DNA of 64,000 nucleotides, taken from NCBI RefSeq assembly GCF_949628215.1, contig NW_027441109.1, positions 868,001-932,000 on the forward strand. The letters run 5' to 3'. Position 1 is the first letter of the stretch, and each line of letters starts with the position of its first letter. Shown one piece after another: positions 19,885 through 33,200 of the stretch. This stretch comes from Phalacrocorax aristotelis. Lineage: Eukaryota > Chordata > Aves > Suliformes > Phalacrocoracidae. Position numbers and translations under genes: made by a program. The notes below the pieces were generated by a model, which had not been told where the DNA came from, did not search any database, and was given only the letters and a program-made list of their open reading frames with translations.

Positions 19885-20412
19885 GCGAGCTAGGCTACGT
19901 GCCTAGGAAGCCTCATCTGGTAAGAGCTGTAAGACACCCACGTATTCTCTTCAGGTGGAGGACGGCCTAGAGTCTGGAGCTGCAGAAGAGGCAGGGAGGA
20001 GAGGAGGGGAAAGAAGCATGTGAACGGCTAAATTGTGCCAGCAGCGCTGAGAGCGAGAGTCGCGGTGAGTCCTGGGCCACTGGGGCCCCGTTGCCTCTCT
20101 TGTGCGTCCTGGGCCCTCCCTGTCTCTCCCCCGGCCCCCTCTCTTTCCTTACCTGCTGCAAAATTTACTTTTTTTTTTTGCGCGCCCCCCCCCCCCCCCG
20201 CACCTTCTTTCTCCATCTCGCTCTGAGTGTCTCCCTGCCTCCCCGTCTTTTCAGTCCTCCCTCTCTCTGTCCTGTAGCCTGTGGCTCCTTTTTCTTTCTC
20301 CGCCTCTCTCTGCCTGGCTCTGGCTCTGTTTTTTTTTTTTTTATTCCTCCTGCTCTGTCCTGTAGCCTGTCGGTGTTTTGTTGTTCTCTGGCTCTCTTGA
20401 TCTGACTCCCTG
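19885..20412 (+). repeat. Block shared with copy A up to the LTR insertion point
   Basis: Aligns base for base with 9829-10351 apart from scattered substitutions and homopolymer length. It ends in the same CTCCCTG/CTTCCTG junction with the LTR. This shows the provirus insertion is older than the duplication. Confidence 0.9.
19955..20064 (+). other. Conserved 110-bp candidate exon, copy B
   Basis: Same acceptor (CTCTTCAG), same donor (GCG|GTGAGT) and same 110-bp length as 9898-10007, with a C to G change at about 20019 the only difference noticed. Non-coding or UTR is preferred. Confidence 0.55.
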
Positions 20413-20668
20413 TGTTACCGAAAAACGCGTTAAAATCGGAAACGACTCCTCAACACCAATTTAGTATTAAAGAGCAGGCATTCTTTATTCGCGGCGCCGG
20501 ACGCACGGGGGATCGCTCCTCCTCGCGTGCGTACCTCACATAGCTTTCCCGTACAATTTATAGATGAAAATTTCACATACTCATACATAGTCATTATTGT
20601 CCTGTCTGCTGATTGGTACAAACTTGCTCGTTCCCTATGTCAATCACTGCGCAGGCTCGGTTGTCCTC
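20413..20668 (-). repeat. Truncated LTR, copy B
   Basis: About 256 bp of the 3'-end portion of the LTR (U5, R and part of U3), with AATAAA intact (plus-strand TTTATT at 20484-20489). It lacks private changes of both other LTRs, so it preserves an older state. The sequence breaks at TTGTCCTC, where it fuses to minisatellite. CCTC is shared by both partners. Confidence 0.9.
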
Positions 20669-22100
20669 CCAGTACAGTGCGAGGAATGGGGACGTACAGT
20701 GCGGGGAACGGGGACGTACCAGGATCTACTGGGTTGTACTGGGAGGGAACTGGGACGTACTGGGAGGCTCTACAATGTCCTGGGATGTCCTGGGATGTAG
20801 TGTGGAGGAACTAGGATGTACAGGCTTGTACTGGGTTGTACCGGGTGGAACTGGCAGGAATTTGGGATGTACCAGGATGTACTGGGATGTACTGGGAGGT
20901 AACTGTTATGTACTGGGAAGGAACTGGTAGGGAACTGGGATGTACTGGTATGTACTGGGAGGGAAGTGTTATGTACTGAGGGTAACTGGGACGTACTGGG
21001 ATGTACTGGGAGGGAACTGTGAAGTACTGGGATGTACTTAGAGGCAACTGCGATGTGCTGGGAGGGAACTGTGAAGTACTGGGATGTACTTAGAGGGAAC
21101 TGGGATGTACTGGGAGGGAACTGTGAAGTACTGGGATGTACTGGGATGTACTGGGAAGGCACTGGAATGTAATGGGATGTACTGGGAGGGAACTGGGATG
21201 TACTGGGAGGCTCTACAATGTCCTGGGATGTCCTGGGATGTAGTGTGGAGGAACTAGGATGTACAGGCTTGTACTGGGTTGTACCGGGTGGAACTGGCAG
21301 GGATTTGGGATGTACCAGGATGTACTGGGATGTACTTGGAGGTAACTGTTATGTACTGGGAAGGAACAGGGAGGGAACTGGGATGTACTGGTAGGGAACT
21401 GGGATGTACTGGTAGGGAACTGGGATGTACTGGGAGGGAACTGGGATGTACTGGGAGGGAACTGGGACGTACTGTGAGGACACTGGGATGTACTGTTATG
21501 TACTGGGAGGGAAGTGTTATGTACTGAGGGGAACTGGGACGTACTGGGATGTACTGGGAGGGAACTGTGAAGTACTGGGATGTACTGGGAGTGAACTGGG
21601 AGGGAACTGGTATGTAGTAGGATGTACTGGGTGGGAACTGGGATGTACTGGGAGGGAACTGGTATGTACTGGGAGGGAACTGGTATGTACTGGGAGGGAA
21701 CTGGGATGTACTGGGATGTACTGGGAGGGAACTGGTATGTACTGGGAGGGAACTGGGATGTACTGGGGACATACTGGCAGGGAACTGGGATGTACTGGGA
21801 GGGGATTGGGATGTACTGGGAGGGAACTTGGATGTATTGGGAGGGAAGTGTTATGTACCACGGGGGAACTGGGACGTACTGGGATGTAGTGGGAGTGAAC
21901 TGTGAAGTACTGGGATGTACTTAGAGGAAACTGGGAGGCAACTGGGATGTAGTGGGACGTACGGGAATGGAACTGGGAGTGAACTGTGTGTGAACTGGGA
22001 GGGAACTGGGATGTACTGTGAGGGAACTGGGATGTACTGGGAGGGACTGGTAGGGATCTGGGATGTACTGGGCTGCACTGGTAGGGAACTGGGATGTACT
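20665..22100 (+). repeat. Proximal, non-inverted part of block 2
   Basis: G-rich units only. It contains two copies of a variant signature, GGCTCTACAATGTCCTGGG (about 20765 and 21210), simpler than the GCACTACAATGTGCGG form elsewhere. This may be the ancestral form from which the signature of the inverted units arose. Confidence 0.8.
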
Positions 22101-25100
22101 GGGAGGACACTGGAATGTCCCAGTTGACACCCACTTCCCTCCCAGTTTCCTCCCAGTATATCCCAGTTTCCTCCCAGTAAATCCCAGTTTCCTCCCAGTA
22201 CATCCCAGTTTCCTCCCAGTACATCCCAGTAAATCCCAGTTCGCTCCCAGTACATCCCAATACATCGCCGTACATTCCAGTTCCGTTCCTGTCCATCCCA
22301 ATACATCCCCGTTCCATGCCAGTACATCCCAGTTCCCTACCAGTTCATCCCTGTACATCCCAATTCCCTCCCGGTTCACTACCACTTCTTTCCCAGTGCC
22401 TCCCAATACATCCCAGTTCCGTCCCATTACATCCCAGTACATCCCAGGTCCCTCCCAGTACATCCCAGCTCCCTCCCAGTACTGGGAGGGAACTGGGATG
22501 TACTGGGAGGCACTACAATGTGCGGGGATGCCCTGGGATGTACCGTGGAGGAACTAGGATGTACAGGCTTGTACTGGGTTGTACCAGGTGGAACTGGCAG
22601 GAATTTGGGATGTACCAGGATCTACTAGGATGTACTGGGATGTACTGGGAGGTAACTGTTATGTACTGGGAAGGAACTGGGAGGGAACTGGGATGTACTG
22701 GGAGGGAACTGGGACGTACCGTGAGGACGCTGGGATGTACTGGTATGTACTGGGAGGGAAGTGTTACGTACTGAGGGGAACTGGGACGTACTGGGATGTA
22801 GTGGGAGGGAACTGTGAAGTACTGGGATGTACTGGGAGTGAACTGGGAGGGAACTGGTATGTAGTAGGATGTACCGGGAAGGAACTGGGATGTACCGGGA
22901 GGGAACTGGGATGTACTGGGAGGGAACTGGGATGTACTGGGAGGGAACTGGGATGTACTGGGATGTAGTGGGAGGGAACTGGGAGGGAACTGGGATGTAC
23001 TGGGAGCGAACTGGTATGTACTGGGAGGGAACTGGGATGTACTGGGACATACTGGCAGGGAACTGGGATGTACTGGGAGGGGATTGGGACGGACTGGGAG
23101 GGAACTGGGATGTACTGGGCTGCACTGGTAGGGAACTGGGATGTACTGGGAGGAAACTGGAATGTCCCAGTTGACACCCACTTCCCTCCCAATGCCTCCC
23201 AGTATATCCCAGTTTCCTCCCAGTATATCCCAGTTTCCTCCCAGTACATCCCAGTAAATCCCAGCTCGCTGCCAGTACATGCCAATACATCGCTGTACAT
23301 TCCAGTTCTGTTCCTGTACATCCCAATACATCCCCGTTCCATGCCAGTACATCCCAGTTCCCTACCAGTTCATCCCCGTACATCCCAATTCCCTCCCGGT
23401 TCACTACCACTTCTTTCCCAGTGCCTCCCATTACATCCCAGTACATCCCAGTTCCCTCCCAGTACTGGGAGGGACCTGGGATGTACTGGGAGGCACTACA
23501 ATGTGCGGGGATGCCCTGGGATGTACTGTGGAGGAACTAGGATGTACAGGCTTGTACTGGGTTGTACCGGGTGGAACTGGCAGGGATTTGGGATGTACCA
23601 GGATCTACTGGGATGTACTGGGAGGGAAGTGTTATGTACTGGGAGTGAACTGGGAGGGAACTGGGATGTACTGGGATGTACTGGGACGGACTGGGAGGGA
23701 ACTGGGATGTACTGGGAGGGATCTGGGATGTACTGGGATGCACTGGTAGGGAACTGGGATGTACTGGGAGGAAACTGGAATGTCCCAGTTGACACCCACT
23801 TCCCTCCCAGTGCCTCCCAGTATATCCCAGTTTCCTCCCAGTACATCCCAGTAAATCCCAGCTCGCTGCCAGTACATCCCAGTACATCGCAGTACATTCC
23901 AGTTCCGTTCCTGTACATCCCAATACATCCCCGTTCCATGCCAGTACATCCCAGTTCCCAACCAGTTCATCCCCGTACATTCCAGTTCCCTCCCGGTTCA
24001 CTACCACTTCTTTCCCAGTTCCGTCCCATTACATCCCAGTTCCGTCCCATTACATCCCAGTACATCCCAGGTCCCTCCCAGTACATCCCAGTTCCCTCCC
24101 AGTACATCCAGGGTCCCTCCCAGTACTGGGAGGGAACTGGGATGTACTGGGAGGCACTACAATGTGCGGGGATGCCCTGGGATGTACTGTGGAGGAACTA
24201 GGATGTACAGGCTTGTACTGGGTTGTACCGGGTGGAACTGGCAGGGATTTGGGATGTACCAGGATCTACTGGGATGTACTGGGAGGTAACTGTTATGTAC
24301 TGGGAAGGAACAGGGAGGGAACTGGGATGTACTGGTAGGGAACTGGGATGTACTGTGAGGGAACTGGGACGTACTGTGAGGACACTGGGATGTACTGGTA
24401 TGTACTGGGAGGGAAGTGTTATGTACTGAGGGGAACTGGGACGTACTGGGATGTACTGGGAGGGAACTGTGAAGTACTGGGATGTACTGGGAGTGAACTG
24501 GGAGGGAACTGGTATGTAGTAGGATGTACTGGGAGGGAACTGGGATGTACTGGGAGGGAACTGGGATGTACTGGGATGTACTGGGATGTAGTGGGAGGGA
24601 ACTGGGAGGGAACTGGGATGTACTGGGAGCGAACTGGTATGTACTGGGAGGGAACTGGGATGTACTGGGACATACTGGCAGGGAACTGGGATGTACTGGG
24701 AGGGGATTGGGACGGACTGGGAGGGAACTGGGATGTACTGGGCTGCACTGGTAGGGAACTGGGATGTACTGGGAGGAAACTGGAATGTCCCAGTTGACAC
24801 CCACTTCCCTCCCAGTTTCCTCCCAGTATATCCCAGTTTCCTCCCAGTACATCCCAGTAAATCCCAGTTTGCTCCCAGTACATCGCAGTACATTCCAGTT
24901 CTGTTCCTGTACATCCCAATACATCCCCGTTCCATGCCAGTACATCCCAGTTTCCTACCAGTTCATCCCCGTACATCCCAATTCCCTCCCGGTTCACTAC
25001 CACTTCTTTCCCAGTGCCTCCCAATACATCCCAGTTCCGTCCCATTACATCCCAGTACATCCCAGTTCCCTCCCAGTACGTCCCAGTTCCCTCCCAGTAC

Positions 25101-25299
25101 ATCCCAGGTCCCTCCCAGTACTGGGAGGGAACTGGGATGTACTGGGAGGCACTACAATGTGCGGGGATGCCCTGGGATGTACTGTGGAGGAACTAGGATG
25201 TACAGGCTTGTACTGGGTTGTACCGGGTGGAACTGGCAGGGATTTAGGATGTACCAGGATCTACTGGGATGTACTGGGATGTACTGGGAGGTAACTGTT

Positions 25300-28200
25300 A
25301 TGTACTGGGAGTGAACTGGGAGGGAACTGGGATGTACTGGTAGGGAACTGGGATGTACTGTGAGGGAACTGGGACGTACTGTGAGGACACTGGGATGTAC
25401 TGTTATGTACTGGGAGGGAAGTGTTATGTACTGAGGGGAACTGGTGTGTACTGGGATGTACTGGGATGGAACTGTGAAGTACTGGGATGTACTGGGAGTG
25501 AACTGGGAGGGAACTGGTATGTAGTAGGATGTACTGGTTGGGAACTGGGATGTACCAGGATGTACTGGGATGTACTGGGAGGGAACTGGTATGTACTGGG
25601 AGGGAACTGGGATGTAGTGGGAGGGAACTGGGAGGGAACTGGGATGTACTGGGAGGGAACTGGTATGTACTGGGAGGGAACTGGGATGTACTGGGACATA
25701 CTGGCGGGGAACTGGGATGTACTGGGAGGGGATTGGGATGTACTGGGAGGGAACTTGGATGTATTGGGAGGGAAGTGTTATGTACCAAGGGGGAACTGGG
25801 ACGTACTGGGATGTAGTGGGAGTGAACTGTGAAGTACTGGGATGTACTGTGAGGGAACTGGGATGTACTGGGAGGGAACTTTAAAGTACTGGGATGTACT
25901 TAGAGGAAACTGGGAGGCAACTGGCATGTACTGGGATGTACTGGAATGGAACTGGGAGTGAACTGTGTGTGAATTGGGAGGGAACTGGGATGTACTGTGA
26001 GGGAACTGGGATGTACTGGGATGTACTGGGAGGGACTGGGAGGGATCTGGGATGTACTGGGCTGCACTGGTAGGGAACTGGGATGTACTGGGAGGAAACT
26101 GGAATGTCCCAGTTGACACCCACTTCCCTCCCAGGTTCCTCCCAGTATATCCCAGTTTCCTCCCAGTATATCCCAGTTTCCTCCCAGTACATCCCAGTAA
26201 ATCCCAGTTCGCTCCCAGTACATCCCAATACATCGCCGTACATTCCAGTTCCGTTCCTGTCCATCCCAATACATCCCCGTTCCATGCCAGTACATCCCAG
26301 TTTCCTACCAGTTCATCCCCGTACATCCCAATTCCCTCCCGGTTCACTACCACTTCTTTCCCAGTGCCTCCCAATACATCCCAGTTCCGTCCCATTACAT
26401 CCCAGTACATCCCAGGTCCCTCCCAGTACATCCCAGGTCCCTCCCAGTACATCCCAGTTCCCTCCCAGTACTGGGAGGGAACTGAGATGTACTGGGAGGC
26501 ACTACAATGTGCGGGGATGCCCTGGGATGTACTGTGGAGGAACTAGGATGTACAGGCTTGTACTGGGTTGTACCGGGTGGAACTGGCAGGGATTTGAAAT
26601 GTCCTAGTATCTACTAGGATCTACTGGGATGTACTGGGAGGTAACTGTTATGTACTGGGAAGGAACAGGGAGGAAACTGGGATGTACTGGGAGGAAACTG
26701 GGATGTACTGTGAGGGAACTGGGACGTACTGTGAGGACACTGGGATGTACTGTTATGTACTGGGAGGGAAGTGTTATGTACTGAGGGGAACTGGGACGTA
26801 CTGGGATGTACTGGGAGGGAACTGTGAAGTACTGGGATGTACTGGGAGTGAACTGGGAGGGAACTGGTATGTAGTAGGATGTACTGGGTGGGAACTGGTA
26901 TGTACCAGGATGTACTGGGAGGGAACTGGTATGTACTGGGAAGGAACTGGGATGTACTGGGACATACTGGCAGGGAACTGGGATGTACTGGGAGGGGATT
27001 GGGACGGACTGGGAGGGAACTGGGATGTACTGGGAGGGATCTGGGATGTACTGGGCTGCACTGGTAGGGAACTGGGATGTACTGGGAGGAAACTGGAATG
27101 TCCCAGTTGACACCCACTTCCCTCCCAGTGCCTCCCAGTATATCCCAGTTTCCTCCCAGTACATCCCAGTAAATCCCAGTTTGCTCCCAGTACATCCCAG
27201 TACATCGCAGTACATTCCAGTTCCGTTCCTGTACATCCCAATACATCCTCATTCCATGCCAGTACATCCCAGTTCCCTACCAGTTCATCCCCGTACATCC
27301 CAATTCCCTCCCGGTTCACTACCACTTCTTTCCCAGTTCCGTCCCATTACATCCCAGTTCCGTCCCATTACATCCCAGTACATCCCAGGTCCCTCCCAGT
27401 ACATCCCAGGTCCCTTCCAGTACATCCCAGGTCCCTCCCAGTACTGGGAGGGAACTGGGATGTACTGGGAGGCACTACAATGTGCGGGTATGCCCTGGGA
27501 TGTACTGTGGAGGAACTAGGATGTACAGGCTTGTACTGGGTTGTACCGGGTGGAACTGGCAGGGATTTGGGATGTACCAGGATCTACTGGGATGTACTGG
27601 GAGGTAACTGTTATGTACTGGGAAGGAACAGGGAGGGAACTGGGATGTACTGGTAGGGAACTGGGATGTACTGTGAGGGAACTGGGACGTACTGTGAGGA
27701 CACTGGGATGTACTGGGATGTACTGGGAGGGAAGTGTTATGTACTGAGGGGAACTGGGACGTACTGGGATGTACTGGGAGGGAACTGTGAAGTACTGGGA
27801 TGTACTGGGAGTGAACTGGGAGGGAACTGGTATGTAGTAGGATGTACTGGGTGCGAACTGGGATGTACCGGGAGGGAACTGGGATGTACTGGGAGGGAAC
27901 TGGGATGTACTGGGATGTAGTGGGAGGGAACTGGGAGGAAACTGGGATGTACTGGGAGGGAACTGGTATGTACTGGGAGGGAACTGGGATGTACTGGGAC
28001 ATACTGGCAGGGAACTGGGATGTACTGGGAGGGGATTGGGACGGACTGGGAGGGAACTGGGATGTACTGGGCTGCACTGGTAGGGAACTGGGATGTACTG
28101 GGAGGAAACTGGAATGTCCCAGTTGACACCCACTTCCCTCCCAATGCCTCCCAGTATATCCCAGTTTCCTCCCAGTATATCCCAGTTCCTCCCAGTACAT

Positions 28201-28350
28201 CCCAGTAAATCCCAGCTCGCTGCCAGTACATCCCAGTACATCGCTGTACATTCCAGTTCTGTTCCTGTACATCCCAATACATCCCCGTTCCATGCCAGTA
28301 CATCCCAGTTTCCTACCAGTTCATCCCCGTACATCCCAGTTCCCTCCCGG
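25300..28350 (+). repeat. Segment repeated at 36473-39535 and 52594-55665
   Basis: Repeat variants line up at a constant offset of 11,173 bp with the second copy (for example junctions 26115/37288 and 27109/38282) and 27,294 bp with the third. Shared rare variants such as GATTTGAAATGTCCTAGTATC (26590, 37766, 53888) confirm descent from one copy. Confidence 0.8.
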
Positions 28351-30264
28351 TTCACTACCACTTCTTTCCCAGTTCCGTCCCATTACATCCCAGTTCCGTC
28401 CCATTACATCCCAGTACATCCCAGGTCCCTCCCAGTACATCCCAGTTCCCTTCCAGTACATCCCAGGTCCCTCCCAGTACTGGGAGGGAACTGGGATGTA
28501 CTGGGAGGCACTACAATGTGCGGGGATGCCCTGGGATGTACTGTGGAGGAACTAGGATGTACAGGCTTGTACTGGGTTGTACCGGGTGGAACTGGCAGGG
28601 ATTTGGGATGTACCAGGATCTACTGGGATGTACTGGGAGGTAACTGTTATGTACTGGGAAGGAACAGGGAGGGAACTGGGATGTACTGGTAGGGAACTGG
28701 GATGTACTGTGAGGGAACTGGGACGTACTGTGAGGACACTGGGATGTACTGGTATGTACTGGGAGGGAAGTGTTATGTACTGAGGGGAACTGGGACGTAC
28801 TGGGATGTACTGGGAGGGAACTGTGAAGTACTGGGATGTACTGGGAGTGAACTGGGAGGGAACTGGTATGTAGTAGGATGTACTGGGAGGGAACTGGGAT
28901 GTACTGGGAGGGAACTTTAAAGTACTGGGATGTAGTGGGAGGGAACTGGGAGGGAACTGGGATGTACTGGGAGCGAACTGGTATGTACTGGGAGGGAACT
29001 GGGATGTACTGGGACATACTGGCAGGGAACTGGGATGTACTGGGAGGGGCTTGGGACGGACTGGGAGGGAACTGGGATGTACTGGGCTGCACTGGTAGGG
29101 AACTGGGATGTACTGGGAGGAAACTGGAATGTCCCAGTTGACATCCAATTCCCTCCCAGTTTCCTCCCAGTATATCCCAGTTTCCTCCCAGTACATCCCA
29201 GTAAATCCCAGTTTGCTCCCAGTACATCGCAGTACATTCCAGTTCTGTTCCTGTACATCCCAATACATCCCCGTTCCATGCCAGTACATCCCAGTTTCCT
29301 ACCAGTTCATCCCCGTACATCCCAATTCCCTCCCGGTTCACTACCACTTCTTTCCCAGTGCCTCCCATTACATCCCAGTTCCGTCCCATTACATCCCAGT
29401 ACATCCCAGTTCCCTCCCAGTACATCCCAGGTCCCTCCCAGTACTGGGAGGGAACTGGGATGTACTGGGAGGCACTACAATGTGCGGGGATGCCCTGGGA
29501 TGTACTGTGGAGGAACTAGGATGTACAGGCTTGTACTGGGTTGTACCGGGTGGAACTGGCAGGGATTTGGGATGTACCAGGATCTACTGGGATGTACTGG
29601 GAGGTAACTGTTATGTACTGGGAAGGAACAGGGAGGTAACTGGGATGTACTGGTAGGGAACTGGGATATACTGGGAGGGAACTGGGACGTACTGTGAGGA
29701 CACTGGGATGTACTGGGATGTACTGGGAGGGAACTGTGAAGTACTGGGATGTACTGGGAGTGAACTGGGAGGGAACTGGTATGTAGTAGGATGTACTGGG
29801 TGGGAACTGGGATGTACTGGGAGGGAACTGGGATGTACTGGGAGGGAACTGGGATGTACTGGGATGTAGTGGGAGGGAACTGGGAGGGAACTGGGATGTA
29901 CTGGGAGGGAACTGGTATGTACTGGGAGGGAACTGGGATGTACTGGGACATACTGGCAGGGAACTGGGATGTACTGGGAGGGGATTGGGACGGACTGGGA
30001 GGGAACTGGGATGTACTGGGCTGCACTGGTAGGGAACTGGGATGTACTGGGAGGAAACTGGAATGTCCCAGTTGACACCCACTTCGCTCCCAATGCCTCC
30101 CAGTATATCCCAGTTTCCTCCCAGTATATCCCAGTTTCCTCCCAGTACATCCCAGTAAATCCCAGCTCGCTGCCAGTACATGCCAATACATCGCTGTACA
30201 TTCCAGTTCTGTTCCTGTACATCCCAATACATCCCCGTTCCATGCCAGTACATCCCAGTTCCCT

Positions 30265-33200
30265 ACCAGTTCATCCCCGTACATCCCAATTCCCTCCCGG
30301 TTCACTACCACTTCTTTCCCAGTGCCTCCCAATACATCCCAGTTCCGTCCCATTACATCCCAGTACATCCCAGTTCCCTCCCAGTACGTCCCAGTTCCCT
30401 CCCAGTACATCCCAGGTCCCTCCCAGTACTGGGAGGGAACTGGGATGTACTGGGAGGCACTACAATGTGCGGGGATGCCCTGGGATGTACTGTGGAGGAA
30501 CTAGGATGTACAGGCTTGTACTCGGTTGTACCGGGTGGAACTGGCAGGGATTTGGGATGTACCAGGATCTACTGGGATGTACTGGGATGTACTGGGAGGT
30601 AACTGTTGTGTACTGGGAGTGAACTGGGAGAGAACTGGGATGTACTGGGAGGGAACTGGGATGTACTGTGAGGACACTGGGATGTACTGGTATGTACTGG
30701 GAGGGAAGTGTTATGTACTGAGGGGAACTGGGACGTACTGGGACGTTCTGGGAGGGAACTATGAAGTATTGGGATGTACTTAGAGGGAACTGGGATGTAC
30801 TGGGAGGGAACTGGGAGTGAACTGGGAGGGAACTGTGAAGTACTGGGATGTACTTAGAGGGAACTGGGATGTACTGGGAGGGAACTGGGATGTACTGGGT
30901 GGAAAGTGTTGGGAATTGGGATTTACTGGGAGGGAACTGGGATGGACTGGGAGGGAACTGGGATGTAGTGGCACATACTGGGAGGGAACTGGGATGTACT
31001 GGGGTGTACTGGGAGGGAACTGTTATGTACCGAGGGGGAACTGGGATGTACTGGGAGTGAACTGTGAAGTACTGGGATGTACTTAGAGGGAAGTGGGAGG
31101 GAACTTGGATGTAGTGGGAGGGAACTGGGATTTACTTGGAGGAAAGTGGCATGTACTGGGATGTACTGGAATGGAACTGGGAGTGAACTGTGTGTGAACT
31201 GTGAGGGAACTGGGATGTACTGTGAGGGAACTGGGATGTACTGGGATGTACTGGGACGGACTGGGAGGGAACTGGGATGTACTGGGAGGGATCTGGGATG
31301 TACTGGGATGCACTGGTAGGGAACTGGGATGTACTGGGAGGAAACTGGAATGTCCCAGTTGACACCCACTTCCCTCCCAGTGCCTCCCAGTATATCCCAG
31401 TTTCCTCCCAGTACATCCCAGTAAATCCCAGCTCGCTGCCAGTACATCCCAGTACATCGCAGTACATTCCAGTTCCGTTCCTGTACATCCCAATACATCC
31501 CCGTTCCATGCCAGTACATCCCAGTTCCCAACCAGTTCATCCCCGTACATTCCAGTTCCCTCCCGGTTCACTACCACTTCTTTCCCAGTTCCGTCCCATT
31601 ACATCCCAGTTCCGTCCCATTACATCCCAGTACATCCCAGGTCCCTCCCAGTACATCCCAGTTCCCTCCCAGTACATCCCAGGTCCCTCCCAGTACTGGG
31701 AGGGAACTGGGATGTACTGGGAGGCACTACAATGTGCGGGGATGCCCTGGGATGTACTGTGGAGGAACTAGGATGTACAGGCTTGTACTGGGTTGTACCG
31801 GGTGGAACTGGCAGGGATTTGGGATGTACCAGGATCTACTGGGATGTACTGGGAGGTAACTGTTATGTACTGGGAAGGAACTGGGAGGGAACTGGGATGT
31901 ACTGGTAGGGAACTGGGATGTACTGTGAGGGAACTGGGACGTACTGTGAGGACACTGGGATGTACTGGTATGTACTGGGAGGGAAGTGTTATGTACTGAG
32001 GGGAACTGGGACGTACTGGGATGTACTGGGAGGGAACTGTGAAGTACTGGGATGTACTGGGAGTGAACTGGGAGGGAACTGGTATGTAGTAGGATGTACT
32101 GGGAGGGAACTGGGATGTACTGGGAGGGAACTGGGATGTACTGGGATGTAGTGGGAGGGAACTGGGAGGGAACTGGGATGTACTGGGAGCGAACTGGTAT
32201 GTACTGGGAGGGAACTGGGATGTACTGGGACATACTGGCAGGGAACTGGGATGTACTGGGAGGGGATTGGGACGGACTGGGAGGGAACTGGGATGTACTG
32301 GGCTGCACTGGTAGGGAACTGGGATGTACTGGGAGGAAACTGGAATGTCCCAGTTGACACCCACTTCCCTCCCAGTTTCCTCCCAGTATATCCCAGTTTC
32401 CTCCCAGTATATCCCAGTTTCCTCCCAGTACATCCCAGTAAATCCCAGTTTGCTCCCAGTACATCGCAGTACATTCCAGTTCTGTTCCTGTACATCCCAA
32501 TACATCCCCGTTCCATGCCAGTACATCCCAGTTTCCTACCAGTTCATCCCCGTACATCCCAATTCCCTCCCGGTTCACTACCACTTCTTTCCCAGTGCCT
32601 CCCAATACATCCCAGTTCCGTCCCATTACATCCCAGTACATCCCAGTTCCCTCCCAGTACGTCCCAGTTCCCTCCCAGTACATCCCAGGTCCCTCCCAGT
32701 ACTGGGAGGGAACTGGGATGTACTGGGAGGCACTACAATGTGCGGGGATGCCCTGGGATGTACTGTGGAGGAACTAGGATGTACAGGCTTGTACTGGGTT
32801 GTACCGGGTGGAACTGGCAGGGATTTAGGATGTACCAGGATCTACTGGGATGTACTGGGATGTACTGGGAGGTAACTGTTATGTACTGGGAGTGAACTGG
32901 GAGGGAACTGGGATGTACTGGTAGGGAACTGGGATGTACTGTGAGGGAACTGGGACGTACTGTGAGGACACTGGGATGTACTGTTATGTACTGGGAGGGA
33001 AGTGTTATGTACTGAGGGGAACTGGTGTGTACTGGGATGTACTGGGATGGAACTGTGAAGTACTGGGATGTACTGGGAGTGAACTGGGAGGGAACTGGTA
33101 TGTAGTAGGATGTACTGGTTGGGAACTGGGATGTACCAGGATGTACTGGGATGTACTGGGAGGGAACTGGTATGTACTGGGAGGGAACTGGGATGTAGTG

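Noticed and set aside
20413..20668. Solo LTR made by recombination between the two provirus LTRs
   Set aside because: The LTR is truncated, so its right end cannot be tested, and its bases fit an ancestral state rather than a mosaic of the two existing LTRs.
22508..22535. ZNF143-like site in the array signature (ACTACAAT...GGGGATGC)
   Set aside because: Only the ends resemble the consensus; the central CCC core is missing, and simpler forms at 20765 and 21210 show it derives from the ordinary repeat.
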